From Variovorax brevis (GTDB taxonomy: Bacteria; Pseudomonadota; Gammaproteobacteria; Burkholderiales; Burkholderiaceae_C), in the NCBI RefSeq assembly GCF_030317105.1, contig NZ_JASZYG010000010.1:1-64000 (forward strand): a DNA stretch of 64,000 bases. Direction: 5' to 3'. This document shows, piece by piece, positions 1 to 8,003 of this stretch; the first letter of the stretch is position 1, and every line of letters starts with the position of its first letter. The notes beneath the pieces were generated by a model. It made no database searches. It saw nothing but the letters and a program-made list of their open reading frames with translations, and was not told the origin of the DNA. Made by a program: the position numbers and the translations under genes.

Positions 1-1
1 G

Positions 2-259
2 GGCGCCAGCCGCGCCGCCGTCGACGCAGGCTACGCCCCCAACGACTGGCAAGTGGGCCAGACCGGCAAGATCGTCGCACCGCAGCTCTACATCGCCGCC
101 GGCATCTCGGGTGCGATCCAGCATCTGGCCGGCATGAAGGACTCCAAGGTGATCGTGGCGATCAACAAGGACGAGGAAGCGCCGATCTTCTCGGTGGCCG
201 ACTACGGCCTCGTGGCTGACCTGTTCACGGCCGTTCCAGAGCTGGTCAAGGCTCTGTAA
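2..259 (+). CDS. etfA: Electron transfer flavoprotein subunit alpha, C-terminal end (partial)
   Basis: Only the last 85 residues are in the window; the frame is open back to the left edge. They include the FAD-binding segment GQTGKIVAPQLYIAAGISG and the closing INKDEEAPIFSVADYGLV motif, both characteristic of the EtfA C-terminal domain. EtfA pairs with EtfB to accept electrons from acyl-CoA dehydrogenases and pass them to ETF:quinone oxidoreductase. The next gene is an acyl-CoA dehydrogenase, which fits that role. A perfect hairpin terminator follows 25 bases after the stop, so etfA probably ends its own transcript and the dehydrogenase is separately transcribed or reached by read-through. 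Confidence 0.93.
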   Translation, partial: GASRAAVDAGYAPNDWQVGQTGKIVAPQLYIAAGISGAIQHLAGMKDSKVIVAINKDEEAPIFSVADYGLVADLFTAVPELVKAL

Positions 260-284
260 GGAACACGGTTCAACAGACGTCCTC

Positions 285-310
285 AAGGGCATCGTTCGCG
301 ATGCCCTTTT
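285..310 (+). terminator. Intrinsic terminator after etfA
   Basis: AAGGGCATCG (285-294), a TTCG tetraloop and CGATGCCCTT (299-308) make a perfect 10-bp stem followed by a short T run. UUCG-capped stems are very stable. It sits between the etfA stop and the next ATG at 351. Confidence 0.85.
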
Positions 311-350
311 CGTATCCGCAAACACTCCATCGTTTTCCGGGAGACAAGAC

Positions 351-2141
351 ATGAGCTACATCGCCCCCATCAAGGACATGCTGTTCGACATCGAACACCT
401 TGCCCGCATCGACCAGGTTGCCCAGTTGCCGGGCTTCGAAGACGCCGGCCTGGAAACCGCCCAAGCCGTGCTCGAAGAGTGCGCCAAGTTCAACCAGGAC
501 GTGATCGCGCCGCTGAACGTGGAGGGCGACCGCAATCCCTCGACCTTCAAGGACGGCGTCGTCACCACCACGCCGGGCTTCAAGGAAGCCTATCAACAGT
601 ACGCCGCGGGCGGCTGGCAGGGCTTGCAGCAGTCGCCTGACTTCGGCGGCCAGGGCTTGCCCAAGACCATCGGCGCAGCCTGCCTGGAGATGCTCAACTC
701 CGCCAACATGAGCTTTGCGCTGTGCCCGCTGCTGAGCGAAGGCGCCATCGAGGCGCTGACCATGGCCGGCACCGACGAACTCAAGGCAACCTACCTCGAA
801 AACCTGGTGAGCGGCAAATGGACCGGCACCATGAACCTGACCGAGCCGCAGGCCGGCAGCGACCTGGCCTTGGTTCGCACCCGCGCCGAGTCGCAGCCCG
901 ATGGCACCTACAAGGTCTTCGGCACGAAGATCTTCATCACCTACGGTGAGCACGACATGGCCGAGAACATCGTGCATCTGGTGCTGGCCCGCGTGCAGGG
1001 TGCGCCTGAAGGCGTCAAGGGCATCAGCCTGTTCGTGGTGCCGAAGTTCCTCGTGAACAAGGACGGCTCGCTGGGCGCGCGCAACGACGTGCACTGCGTG
1101 AGCATCGAGCACAAGATGGGCATCAAGGCATCTCCCACGGCGGTGCTGCAATTCGGCGACCACGGCGGCGGCATCGGCTATCTCGTCGGCCAGGAAAACC
1201 GTGGTCTGGAGTACATGTTCATCATGATGAACGCCGCGCGCTACGGCGTGGGCATGCAAGGTATTGCGGTGGCCGAGCGCTCCTACCAGCACGCGGTCGC
1301 CTATGCACGCGAGCGCGTCCAGAGCCGCCCGGTCGATGGCTCCATCAACGCCAGCGCGGCAATCATTCATCACCCGGACGTCAAGCGCATGCTCATGACG
1401 ATGCGCGCGCAGATCGAAGGATGCCGTGCCATGGCCAGCGTGGCCGCTGCCGCCTACGACGCCGCGCACCACCATGCCGACGCCGACACGCGCAAGCAGA
1501 ACCAGGCCTTCTACGAATTCATGGTGCCGCTGGTCAAGGGCTACAGCACCGAGATGAGCATGGAAGTGACCTCGCTGGGCGTGCAGGTGCACGGCGGCAT
1601 GGGCTTCATCGAGGAGACCGGCGCGGCGCAATACATGCGCGACGCCAAGATCCTGACGATCTACGAAGGCACGACGGCCATCCAGGCCAACGACCTCGTC
1701 GGCCGCAAGACGGCGCGCGACGGCGGCCAGACCGCCAAGGCGATTGCCAGGCAGATCGAGAAGACCGAGGCCGAACTGGCAGAGCAGGGCAGCGATGACG
1801 CGAAGGCCGTGCTGTCGCGCCTGAAGGCCGCGCGCGAGGCTTTCGTCAAGGTGGTCGACTTTGTCGCCGGCCAGACCAAGGCATCGCCCAATGCGGTGTT
1901 CGCTGGCAGCGTGCCCTACCTGATCCTCTCGGGCAAGCTGGCGGCTGGCTGGCAACTCGCGCGTTCCCTGCTGGTGGCGAAGGAACTCGCCGCCAAGGGC
2001 CAGGACGTCGACTTCATGAACGCCAAGATCGTCACCGCGCGCTTCTTTGCCGAGCACATCCTCAACGGCGTGCCGGCCACGGCCGACAGCGTCGTGAACG
2101 GCGCCGAGAGCGTGACGGCGCTGGCGCTCGAAGCGTTCTGA
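351..2141 (+). CDS. Acyl-CoA dehydrogenase, long form with C-terminal extension
   Basis: 596 residues, longer than the usual 380-400 of this family. It matches the long class that carries an extra C-terminal domain (FadE/DmdC-like, for example 3-methylmercaptopropionyl-CoA dehydrogenase). Seen: the FAD-contact segment LTEPQAGSDL near residue 165, GGMGFIEETG, and IYEGTTAIQANDLVGRK, in which Glu439 stands where the family has its catalytic base. The start at 351 has GGGAGA upstream. It would oxidise an acyl-CoA to the 2-enoyl-CoA and hand electrons to EtfAB, whose alpha subunit gene is immediately upstream. The exact chain length or methylthio substrate cannot be read from sequence alone. Confidence 0.88.
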   Translation: MSYIAPIKDMLFDIEHLARIDQVAQLPGFEDAGLETAQAVLEECAKFNQDVIAPLNVEGDRNPSTFKDGVVTTTPGFKEAYQQYAAGGWQGLQQSPDFGGQGLPKTIGAACLEMLNSANMSFALCPLLSEGAIEALTMAGTDELKATYLENLVSGKWTGTMNLTEPQAGSDLALVRTRAESQPDGTYKVFGTKIFITYGEHDMAENIVHLVLARVQGAPEGVKGISLFVVPKFLVNKDGSLGARNDVHCVSIEHKMGIKASPTAVLQFGDHGGGIGYLVGQENRGLEYMFIMMNAARYGVGMQGIAVAERSYQHAVAYARERVQSRPVDGSINASAAIIHHPDVKRMLMTMRAQIEGCRAMASVAAAAYDAAHHHADADTRKQNQAFYEFMVPLVKGYSTEMSMEVTSLGVQVHGGMGFIEETGAAQYMRDAKILTIYEGTTAIQANDLVGRKTARDGGQTAKAIARQIEKTEAELAEQGSDDAKAVLSRLKAAREAFVKVVDFVAGQTKASPNAVFAGSVPYLILSGKLAAGWQLARSLLVAKELAAKGQDVDFMNAKIVTARFFAEHILNGVPATADSVVNGAESVTALALEAF

Positions 2142-2144
2142 TTC

Positions 2145-2165
2145 GGGGCGGCTCGCCGCCCCCTT
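2145..2165 (+). terminator. Hairpin after the acyl-CoA dehydrogenase gene
   Basis: GGGGCGG (2145-2151), a CTCG loop and CCGCCCC form a strong GC stem 3 bases after the stop codon, but only a CTT follows. It could be a weak intrinsic terminator or a processing or stability hairpin before the next gene. Confidence 0.5.
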
Positions 2166-2254
2166 GGGCCTGCAATACCTGTCTCGCAACGGACGGGTGT
2201 TGCAAGGTTCAACACCTATCAATAGATCCCTGTTTCACGTACTCCGGAGACTTC

Positions 2255-3217
2255 ATGTCCAAGCTGCCGCCCGTGCTCGCGAACCTGCCATTGCCCATCA
2301 TTGGTTCGCCGCTGTTCATCATCAGCAACCCCAAGCTCGTCATTGCCCAGTGCAAGGCCGGCGTGGTGGGTGCCATGCCGGCGCTCAATGCACGTCCGGC
2401 CTCGCAGCTGGAAGACTGGCTCGCCGAAATCACGGAAGAACTGGCCGCCTGGAACAAGGCCAACCCGGACAAGCCGGCCGCGCCTTTTGCCATCAACCAG
2501 ATCGTGCACAAGAGCAATGACCGCCTCGAGCACGACATGGAAATGGTCGTGAAGTACAAGGTGCCGATCGTCATCACCTCGCTGGGTGCACGCACCGACG
2601 TGAATGACGCGGTGCACAGCTACGGCGGCGTGACGCTGCACGACATCATCAACAACAAGTTCGCGCGGAAGGCCATCGAGAAGGGCGCCGACGGCATCAT
2701 CGCCGTGGCAGCCGGCGCGGGCGGCCATGCGGGCGTCAAGAGCCCCTTTGCGCTGATCCATGAAATCCGCCAGTGGTTCGACGGCCCCATCGCGCTGAGC
2801 GGCTCGATTGCGACCGGCGGCGCCGTGCTGGCCGCACAGGCCATGGGTGCCGACTTTGCGTACATCGGCACCGCCTTCATCGCCACGCACGAAGCCCGCG
2901 CGAGCGACGAATACAAGAAGGCCATCGTCGAAGGCAACTCGGACGACATCGTCTATTCGAACCTGTTCACCGGCGTGCACGGCAACTACCTGGCGCCTTC
3001 CATCCGCGCCGCGGGCATGGACCCGGAAAACCTGCCGCAAGGCGACGTGAAAACGATGAGTTTTTCCGGGGGCGAGGGCTCCAAGGCCAAGGCGTGGAAA
3101 GACATCTGGGGTTCGGGCCAAGGCATCGGCGCCATCACCGAAGTGACGGACGCCGCCGCGTTCGTCGAAAAGCTCAAGCGCGAATACCAGCAGGCGCGTC
3201 AACGACTCGCGCTCTGA
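2255..3217 (+). CDS. Nitronate monooxygenase (2-nitropropane dioxygenase family)
   Basis: 320 residues, an FMN-binding TIM barrel. Seen: N-terminal PIIGSPLFIISNPKLVIAQ, the conserved AAGAGGHAG with the histidine used in nitronate chemistry, and the FMN phosphate-binding stretch PIALSGSIATGGAVLAAQAMGADFAYIGT. The family oxidises alkyl nitronates such as propionate 3-nitronate; FabK-type enoyl reductases share the fold. The gene lies 113 bases after the acyl-CoA dehydrogenase with CGGAGA before the ATG. A second, divergent paralogue lies at 27819-28820 in this window. The physiological substrate is unknown. Confidence 0.85.
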   Translation: MSKLPPVLANLPLPIIGSPLFIISNPKLVIAQCKAGVVGAMPALNARPASQLEDWLAEITEELAAWNKANPDKPAAPFAINQIVHKSNDRLEHDMEMVVKYKVPIVITSLGARTDVNDAVHSYGGVTLHDIINNKFARKAIEKGADGIIAVAAGAGGHAGVKSPFALIHEIRQWFDGPIALSGSIATGGAVLAAQAMGADFAYIGTAFIATHEARASDEYKKAIVEGNSDDIVYSNLFTGVHGNYLAPSIRAAGMDPENLPQGDVKTMSFSGGEGSKAKAWKDIWGSGQGIGAITEVTDAAAFVEKLKREYQQARQRLAL

Positions 3218-3219
3218 AG

Positions 3220-4374
3220 ATGAGCCTCGCGCGGCCCGTGTCGGCGACAGCGCCCGGCGCTGGCCGAATGCCCTTGCTGGACATGGCCAAGGGGGTGGCG
3301 TGCCTGCTCATCGTCGGCCATCACCTGTGTCGCTATGGTCCGATGCCCGTCGGAGTGGAAACGCTCGCGCCTGCCCTGGTGAACTGGCTGGCGCAAGACG
3401 GCCGGCTGGCGGTGCAGATCTTCCTGGTGATTGCCGGATTCCTGGCGGCGGGCTCGCTCGCGCCCGATGGCGTGTTGCGTGCGGACCAGCCGCTCCGGCG
3501 CATCGTCCAGCGATATGGCCGCCTGGCCATGCCCTACCTTGCGGCGCTGTGCGTGAGCGTGTTGGTGGCGGCGCTCGTGCGGCCGTGGTTCGATGACGAA
3601 GCCGTGCCCGCCGCACCGACCATGGCGCAACTGGTGGCGCATGGGCTGCTGCTGCAGGATTTGCTGGGCTATGAGGCGCTGTCCACCGGCGTCTGGTATG
3701 TGGCCATCGATTTCCAGCTCTTCGTGCTGGCCCTTGCGGTCATCGCGGGGGCGGATTGGCTTGCGCGGCGCGGGAGTGTGCACGCGGCCAATCCGGGTTG
3801 GCTGACGGCGGCGCTGGTGCTGGCGCTGGTGTGTGCGTCGCTGACGGTGTTCAACCTGCACGACGAACTCGACAACACCGCCTTCTATTTCTTTGGCGCC
3901 TACGGGCTGGGCATGCTGGCGTTCTGGATCGGCCGTGCGCGCCGCGACAGCACCTGGCGCATCGCCGTTTCGCTGCTGGCGATGCTGGGCCTGGCAGCGC
4001 TCGCGTGGGACTGGCGCAGCCGCATCGCCATCGCCGTGGCCAGCGCGCTGACGATCACGGTGGCGCAGCGACGCGGCTGGTTGTCGATGCCGAAATGGCT
4101 CTTTTCCGGCACGCCCTTTCTGTGGCTCGGACGGATTTCCTATTCGCTGTTCCTGGTGCACTTTCCCGTCATCCTGCTGGTGAACGCCGCAGTGGCGCAG
4201 CTCGGCATGCATTCGCCGTGGATCGATGCGCTCGGCATGTTCATGGCGGTGGCCTTGTCCATGGTGGTGGCGAGCCTCTTGTATCGATGGGTCGAATCGC
4301 GGCCCGCCTCCTGGAAAACCATGCTCGCGCTGGTGGCGGGCCTGTTGCTGTGCGGTGTGCTGGTTGCTGCTTGA
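3220..4374 (+). CDS. Acyltransferase 3 family integral membrane protein
   Basis: 384 residues starting at the ATG 2 bases after the nitronate monooxygenase stop; an open frame continues upstream but there it overlaps that gene. The N-terminal LLDMAKGVACLLIVGHHL, with its paired histidines, followed by RLAVQIFLVIAGFLAAGSL, is the typical opening of acyltransferase 3 (OafA/OpgC-like) proteins. About ten hydrophobic segments follow and the C-terminus has the RISYSLFLVHFPVILLV segment. Members O-acylate sugars, glucans or lipids at the cytoplasmic membrane. No polysaccharide genes are nearby, so the acceptor cannot be inferred. The 2-base spacing suggests co-transcription with the upstream gene. 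Confidence 0.8.
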   Translation: MSLARPVSATAPGAGRMPLLDMAKGVACLLIVGHHLCRYGPMPVGVETLAPALVNWLAQDGRLAVQIFLVIAGFLAAGSLAPDGVLRADQPLRRIVQRYGRLAMPYLAALCVSVLVAALVRPWFDDEAVPAAPTMAQLVAHGLLLQDLLGYEALSTGVWYVAIDFQLFVLALAVIAGADWLARRGSVHAANPGWLTAALVLALVCASLTVFNLHDELDNTAFYFFGAYGLGMLAFWIGRARRDSTWRIAVSLLAMLGLAALAWDWRSRIAIAVASALTITVAQRRGWLSMPKWLFSGTPFLWLGRISYSLFLVHFPVILLVNAAVAQLGMHSPWIDALGMFMAVALSMVVASLLYRWVESRPASWKTMLALVAGLLLCGVLVAA

Positions 4375-4492
4375 GACGGCGCTGAGCAAGTCCTGCGGGG
4401 ACCGCGCATCCCCGGTGCGCGCCTTCGCGGGGACTTGAACCCGGTCTCCTAAGTACAGGGCAGGGTGTGTCCAACGTTATGATTTCGGGAAA

Positions 4493-4516
4493 TTTCAGAA
4501 AAAACTGAAAATTCAG
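4493..4516. promoter_or_regulatory. Candidate operator upstream of cydD
   Basis: An AT-rich patch just before the cydD ATG holds two overlapping dyads: TTTCAG-A6-CTGAAA (4493-4510) and CTGA-AAAT-TCAG (4505-4516). The second shares the ACTGAAA..TCAG core with the palindrome upstream of the GbsR-type gene at 11635-11652. No clear Shine-Dalgarno sequence lies between this patch and the cydD start. Confidence 0.45.
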
Positions 4517-4527
4517 AATATTTAACA

Positions 4528-6228
4528 ATGTCGCATGACGCTTCCGCCGCCGCGCAACGCATCCGGGACCAGGCCACCAGGTTCCAGGCGGGCGCCATGC
4601 TTCATGTGCTGGCCTCCCTGTTGTGGATCGCGCAGGCGGCGCTCGTGGCGTGGGCCGTGCAGCGAATGGCCGCGGGGCTCGATCTGCGGACCTTGTGCAT
4701 CTGCGCCGCAGGCGTGCTGGCCTTGGGCATCCTGCGTTCGGTGTTCGAGGCGCAGGGCGCTCGCAGGGTGTTCACGAAGGCCCGTGCGCAGCTGAGCGAG
4801 CTTCGGCTGGAGGTGGCCACGTCGCTGGGTTCACGCTCGCCGCTGGATCGCGCTCGGCCTGCATCCGGGCTGGCCGCCAGCGCAATGGCCGAGCAGGCAG
4901 AAGCACTCGTTCCCTATCTGACGCGCTACCAGCCGGCGCGCTGGCGCGTCAACGTCGTGCCCCTGGCGATTCTTGCGTTCGTGTTGAGCCTGTCATGGAC
5001 AGCCGCGATCGTGCTCGCGCTGACGGCACCGCTGATCCCGCTTTTCATGGCCATCGTCGGCTGGCGCGCCAAGGCGGCGAGCGATGCGCAGATGCTGGAG
5101 CTCGGCGGCATGAACGCCTTCCTGCTGGACCGCCTTCGCGGCCTGAGCACGCTGCGTGCGTTGGGCGCCGTCGACGCCACTGCCCTGCGACTGCGTGAGT
5201 CCGCACGCACGCTGGGGCAGCGCACGATGGCCGTCTTGCGCATCGCCTTTCTTTCCTCGGCGGTGCTGGAGCTGTTTTCCGCGCTGGGCGTGGCGATGGT
5301 GGCGGTGTATGTCGGCTTTCATCTGCTCGGTCAACTGGACTTCGGCACCTGGAGCGGGACCTTGAGCCTTGGTGAAGGCCTGTTCATCCTCCTGCTGGCG
5401 CCCGCCTTCTATGAGCCCCTGCGGGAGCTGTCCGCCGTGTGGCACGACCGCGCCGCGGGCGAGGCTGCACTCGCCGCCATCACGCACATGACCCGCGGCG
5501 GGGTGCCGCTGCCGGGGGCGGGTGCGGGTAAAGTGCTTCAAGCGTCGCAGGTTGATGCGGCTGCGGGACCGCCTTCGGTCCACATCCGCGATCTGGTCTT
5601 CTCGCATCCGGGCGAGGTGGCCTTCCTTGACGATCACTCGCTGGAGATCCAGGCCGGCGAGCATGTTGCGCTGCTGGGGCCCAGCGGTTCGGGCAAGACG
5701 ACCTTGCTGGCCTTGATCGCGGGCCTTGTTCCGCCACGGGCGGGCAGCATCGAGATCGGTGGCGTGGCGCTGACGGATCCGTCAGCCCATGCGCTGCGAC
5801 AGCGCATGGCATGGATGGGCCAGCGGCCGCACATCTTTGCCGGCTCGGTGCTGGCCAATGTGTCCATGGGCCGCGCCGACGTGCAGCGCAGCGACGTGCA
5901 GGATGCGGTCCGATTTGCCGCGCTGGAATCCGTCGCGCAGGCGTATCCGGGGGCTGCACTGGGCGAAGGGGGCTCGGGCCTGTCGGGCGGCGAGGCCGTG
6001 CGCGTGGCGCTGGCGCGGCTGGCCGTTCGCACGCAAGCGGACCTCTTGCTGGCGGACGAGCCCACGGCTCACCTGGATACCGACACGGCCCTTCGGGTGG
6101 CCGATGCACTGGTCGCGCTGGCCAAGGGCAAGACGCTCATCGTGGCCACGCACGATCCGATCCTGGCGAGCCGCATGCATCGCGTGATCCGCGTCGGCGC
6201 CTCCCATGAGGAGCAGGTGCTGACATGA
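4528..6228 (+). CDS. cydD: Thiol-reductant ABC exporter, CydD subunit
   Basis: 566 residues: an N-terminal six-helix transmembrane domain (roughly residues 20-310) and a C-terminal ATPase domain with Walker A GPSGSGKTT at 384-392, signature LSGGEAVRVALARL near 483 and Walker B LLLADEPTAHLD. CydDC exports glutathione and cysteine to the periplasm and is required for cytochrome bd assembly. It starts a five-gene cyd run and overlaps cydC by 4 bases (ATGA). The ATG at 4528 lacks a good Shine-Dalgarno sequence and is preceded by the dyad-rich patch at 4493-4516, so initiation may be regulated or the true start may be slightly downstream. Confidence 0.92.
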   Translation: MSHDASAAAQRIRDQATRFQAGAMLHVLASLLWIAQAALVAWAVQRMAAGLDLRTLCICAAGVLALGILRSVFEAQGARRVFTKARAQLSELRLEVATSLGSRSPLDRARPASGLAASAMAEQAEALVPYLTRYQPARWRVNVVPLAILAFVLSLSWTAAIVLALTAPLIPLFMAIVGWRAKAASDAQMLELGGMNAFLLDRLRGLSTLRALGAVDATALRLRESARTLGQRTMAVLRIAFLSSAVLELFSALGVAMVAVYVGFHLLGQLDFGTWSGTLSLGEGLFILLLAPAFYEPLRELSAVWHDRAAGEAALAAITHMTRGGVPLPGAGAGKVLQASQVDAAAGPPSVHIRDLVFSHPGEVAFLDDHSLEIQAGEHVALLGPSGSGKTTLLALIAGLVPPRAGSIEIGGVALTDPSAHALRQRMAWMGQRPHIFAGSVLANVSMGRADVQRSDVQDAVRFAALESVAQAYPGAALGEGGSGLSGGEAVRVALARLAVRTQADLLLADEPTAHLDTDTALRVADALVALAKGKTLIVATHDPILASRMHRVIRVGASHEEQVLT

Positions 6229-7952
6229 GCCCAGCCAAGCCGCCAACGCCCGAGCGCGACAACGCCAGCCGTCGCGCAATCCGCGACCTGCGCGCGGTGC
6301 TTCGGCCATTCTTCTCGGCGCGACCAGGCATGCTGGCGCTCGGCGCCGTGCTCGCGGCGGCGACGGTGATCATGGGCATGGCCCTGCTGGGTTTGTCGGG
6401 CTGGTTCATCACCGCCACCGCGATTGCGGGCCTGACGCCTGTCAGCGCGATCGTCTTCGACGTCTTCATGCCGTCGGCCGGCATCCGCCTGCTGGCGATC
6501 GGCCGCACGTTCTCGCGCTACGGCGAGCGCCTGACGACGCATGACGCCACGTTGTCCGTCACGGCCGGGCTGCGCGAGCGGCTGTTTCGCGGATGGGCGC
6601 AACCCGGGGCGGCGCGCCGCCTGCTGGTGCGACCGGCGCGGCTGCTGTTTCGCCTGACCGGCGACATCGATGCGCTGGAGTCGCTTTACCTGCGCGTGCT
6701 GGTGCCGGCGGCAGCGGCGCTGGGCGCGGCGGTGGTCGCGGGCTTCGTCTTCGGGTTCGTGAACGTGTGGATGGGCGTTGTCATGGCGGTGTGGCTTGTC
6801 GCCACGGGTTGGGGCATTGCCCTGGTCATTGCGACCCGTGCGCGCCGCGCGTCCATGATGCGCGGGCTGGGGCTGGAGAGGCTGCGTGCGCGCGTGGTGG
6901 ACCTGGTGGCAGGTCAAACCGAACTGGTCATGGCCGGGCGCATGCAGGCGCAATGCGAAGCCGTCGCCAACGCGGATCGGCGCCTTGCGCACGCCGACCT
7001 CTTGCTCAACCGGTTGGAGACGCAGTCCGGCGCGGCGTATGGCGTGACGGGCGCGCTCACGCTCAGCGCAACGCTGCTGGCCGCCGGCGTTCTGGTGGAA
7101 CGTGGCGCTATCGGCGCGCCAGTGGCTGCGCTTTTGCTGCTGCTGGCGCTGACGGCCACCGAGCCCTTTGCGGCGCTTCGTCGCGGCGCTTTGGAAATGG
7201 GGCGCACCTGGCTCGCCATCCGACGCGTGGCGCCGCGCATGGAGACGGATGGCAGCCAACACGCGCCTGCGCTGGCGCCTGAAGGCATCGAACTCGATGG
7301 CGTTTCACTTGCGCATGCCGGAGGCGCCGGCGTTGCCGTGCGTTGCCCCGAGCTTCGTATCGGGCCGCATGAACGCGTCGCCCTCATCGGCCCCAGCGGC
7401 GCGGGCAAGTCGACCTTGCTGGCGGCCATCGCAGGCGAGATGGCGCCGGCCACGGGAACGGTTCGCGCCGCGCCGGCGAGCTGGCTCACGCAACGCACCG
7501 AGCTGTTCCAGGATTCGCTGCGCGACAATCTGCGCCTTGCCTGTGCAACGGCCGACGATGCGCGACTGTGGTGGGCGCTCGAAGAAGCGGGCCTTGCCGA
7601 CGACGTGCGGGGCATGGCGCACGCGCTCGATACGCGTTTGGGAGAGGGCGGCCTCGGGCTGTCGGGCGGTCAGGCCCGACGCCTGGCGCTGGCGAGGCTG
7701 CTCATCAAGGATGCCGGGTTCTGGCTGCTCGATGAGCCGACGGAAGCATTGGATACTGTCACCGCGCACGACGTTCTGAATCGACTGGGCAACCAGTTGT
7801 CCGGACGCGGCCTTGTGATCGCAACGCACTTGCGACGCGAGGCCGCAATGGCAGACCGGTTGTTGTGCTTTGAAGGGGGGGATCTTGTTGCCGACCTACG
7901 TCGGGGAACGCCGCATTTCGATGCGGCGCTCACCGCGCTGCGACAGGATTGA
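6225..7952 (+). CDS. cydC: Thiol-reductant ABC exporter, CydC subunit
   Basis: 575 residues. The membrane domain opens with MLALGAVLAAATVIMGMALL and LSGWFITATAIAGL, the latter typical of CydC. The ATPase domain has Walker A GPSGAGKST beginning at residue 389, signature LSGGQARRLALARL and Walker B FWLLDEPTEALD. It forms the heterodimer with CydD. The ATGA overlap with cydD points to translational coupling and equal subunit supply. 51 bases separate it from cydA and contain a small GGTTGC-CTCGT-GCAACC stem (7960-7976). Confidence 0.92.
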   Translation: MSPAKPPTPERDNASRRAIRDLRAVLRPFFSARPGMLALGAVLAAATVIMGMALLGLSGWFITATAIAGLTPVSAIVFDVFMPSAGIRLLAIGRTFSRYGERLTTHDATLSVTAGLRERLFRGWAQPGAARRLLVRPARLLFRLTGDIDALESLYLRVLVPAAAALGAAVVAGFVFGFVNVWMGVVMAVWLVATGWGIALVIATRARRASMMRGLGLERLRARVVDLVAGQTELVMAGRMQAQCEAVANADRRLAHADLLLNRLETQSGAAYGVTGALTLSATLLAAGVLVERGAIGAPVAALLLLLALTATEPFAALRRGALEMGRTWLAIRRVAPRMETDGSQHAPALAPEGIELDGVSLAHAGGAGVAVRCPELRIGPHERVALIGPSGAGKSTLLAAIAGEMAPATGTVRAAPASWLTQRTELFQDSLRDNLRLACATADDARLWWALEEAGLADDVRGMAHALDTRLGEGGLGLSGGQARRLALARLLIKDAGFWLLDEPTEALDTVTAHDVLNRLGNQLSGRGLVIATHLRREAAMADRLLCFEGGDLVADLRRGTPHFDAALTALRQD

Positions 7953-8003
7953 TCGGGAGGGTTGCCTCGTGCAACCAATAACTAAAAAGGGGGGGAAATC
8001 CAC

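Noticed and set aside
270..2222. A 650-codon antisense frame over the acyl-CoA dehydrogenase gene.
   Set aside because: Composition is typical of a third-position mirror frame and no domain can be seen; the plus-strand gene has all family motifs.
4395..4470. Minus-strand stretch resembling the 3' half of a tRNA (GGGTTCAAGTCCC-like T arm, rc of GACTTGAACCC at 4432-4442).
   Set aside because: The T stem is imperfect, and I cannot build a D arm, acceptor stem or CCA end. It may be chance or an old tRNA fragment, and also lies in a hairpin-rich spacer after the acyltransferase gene.
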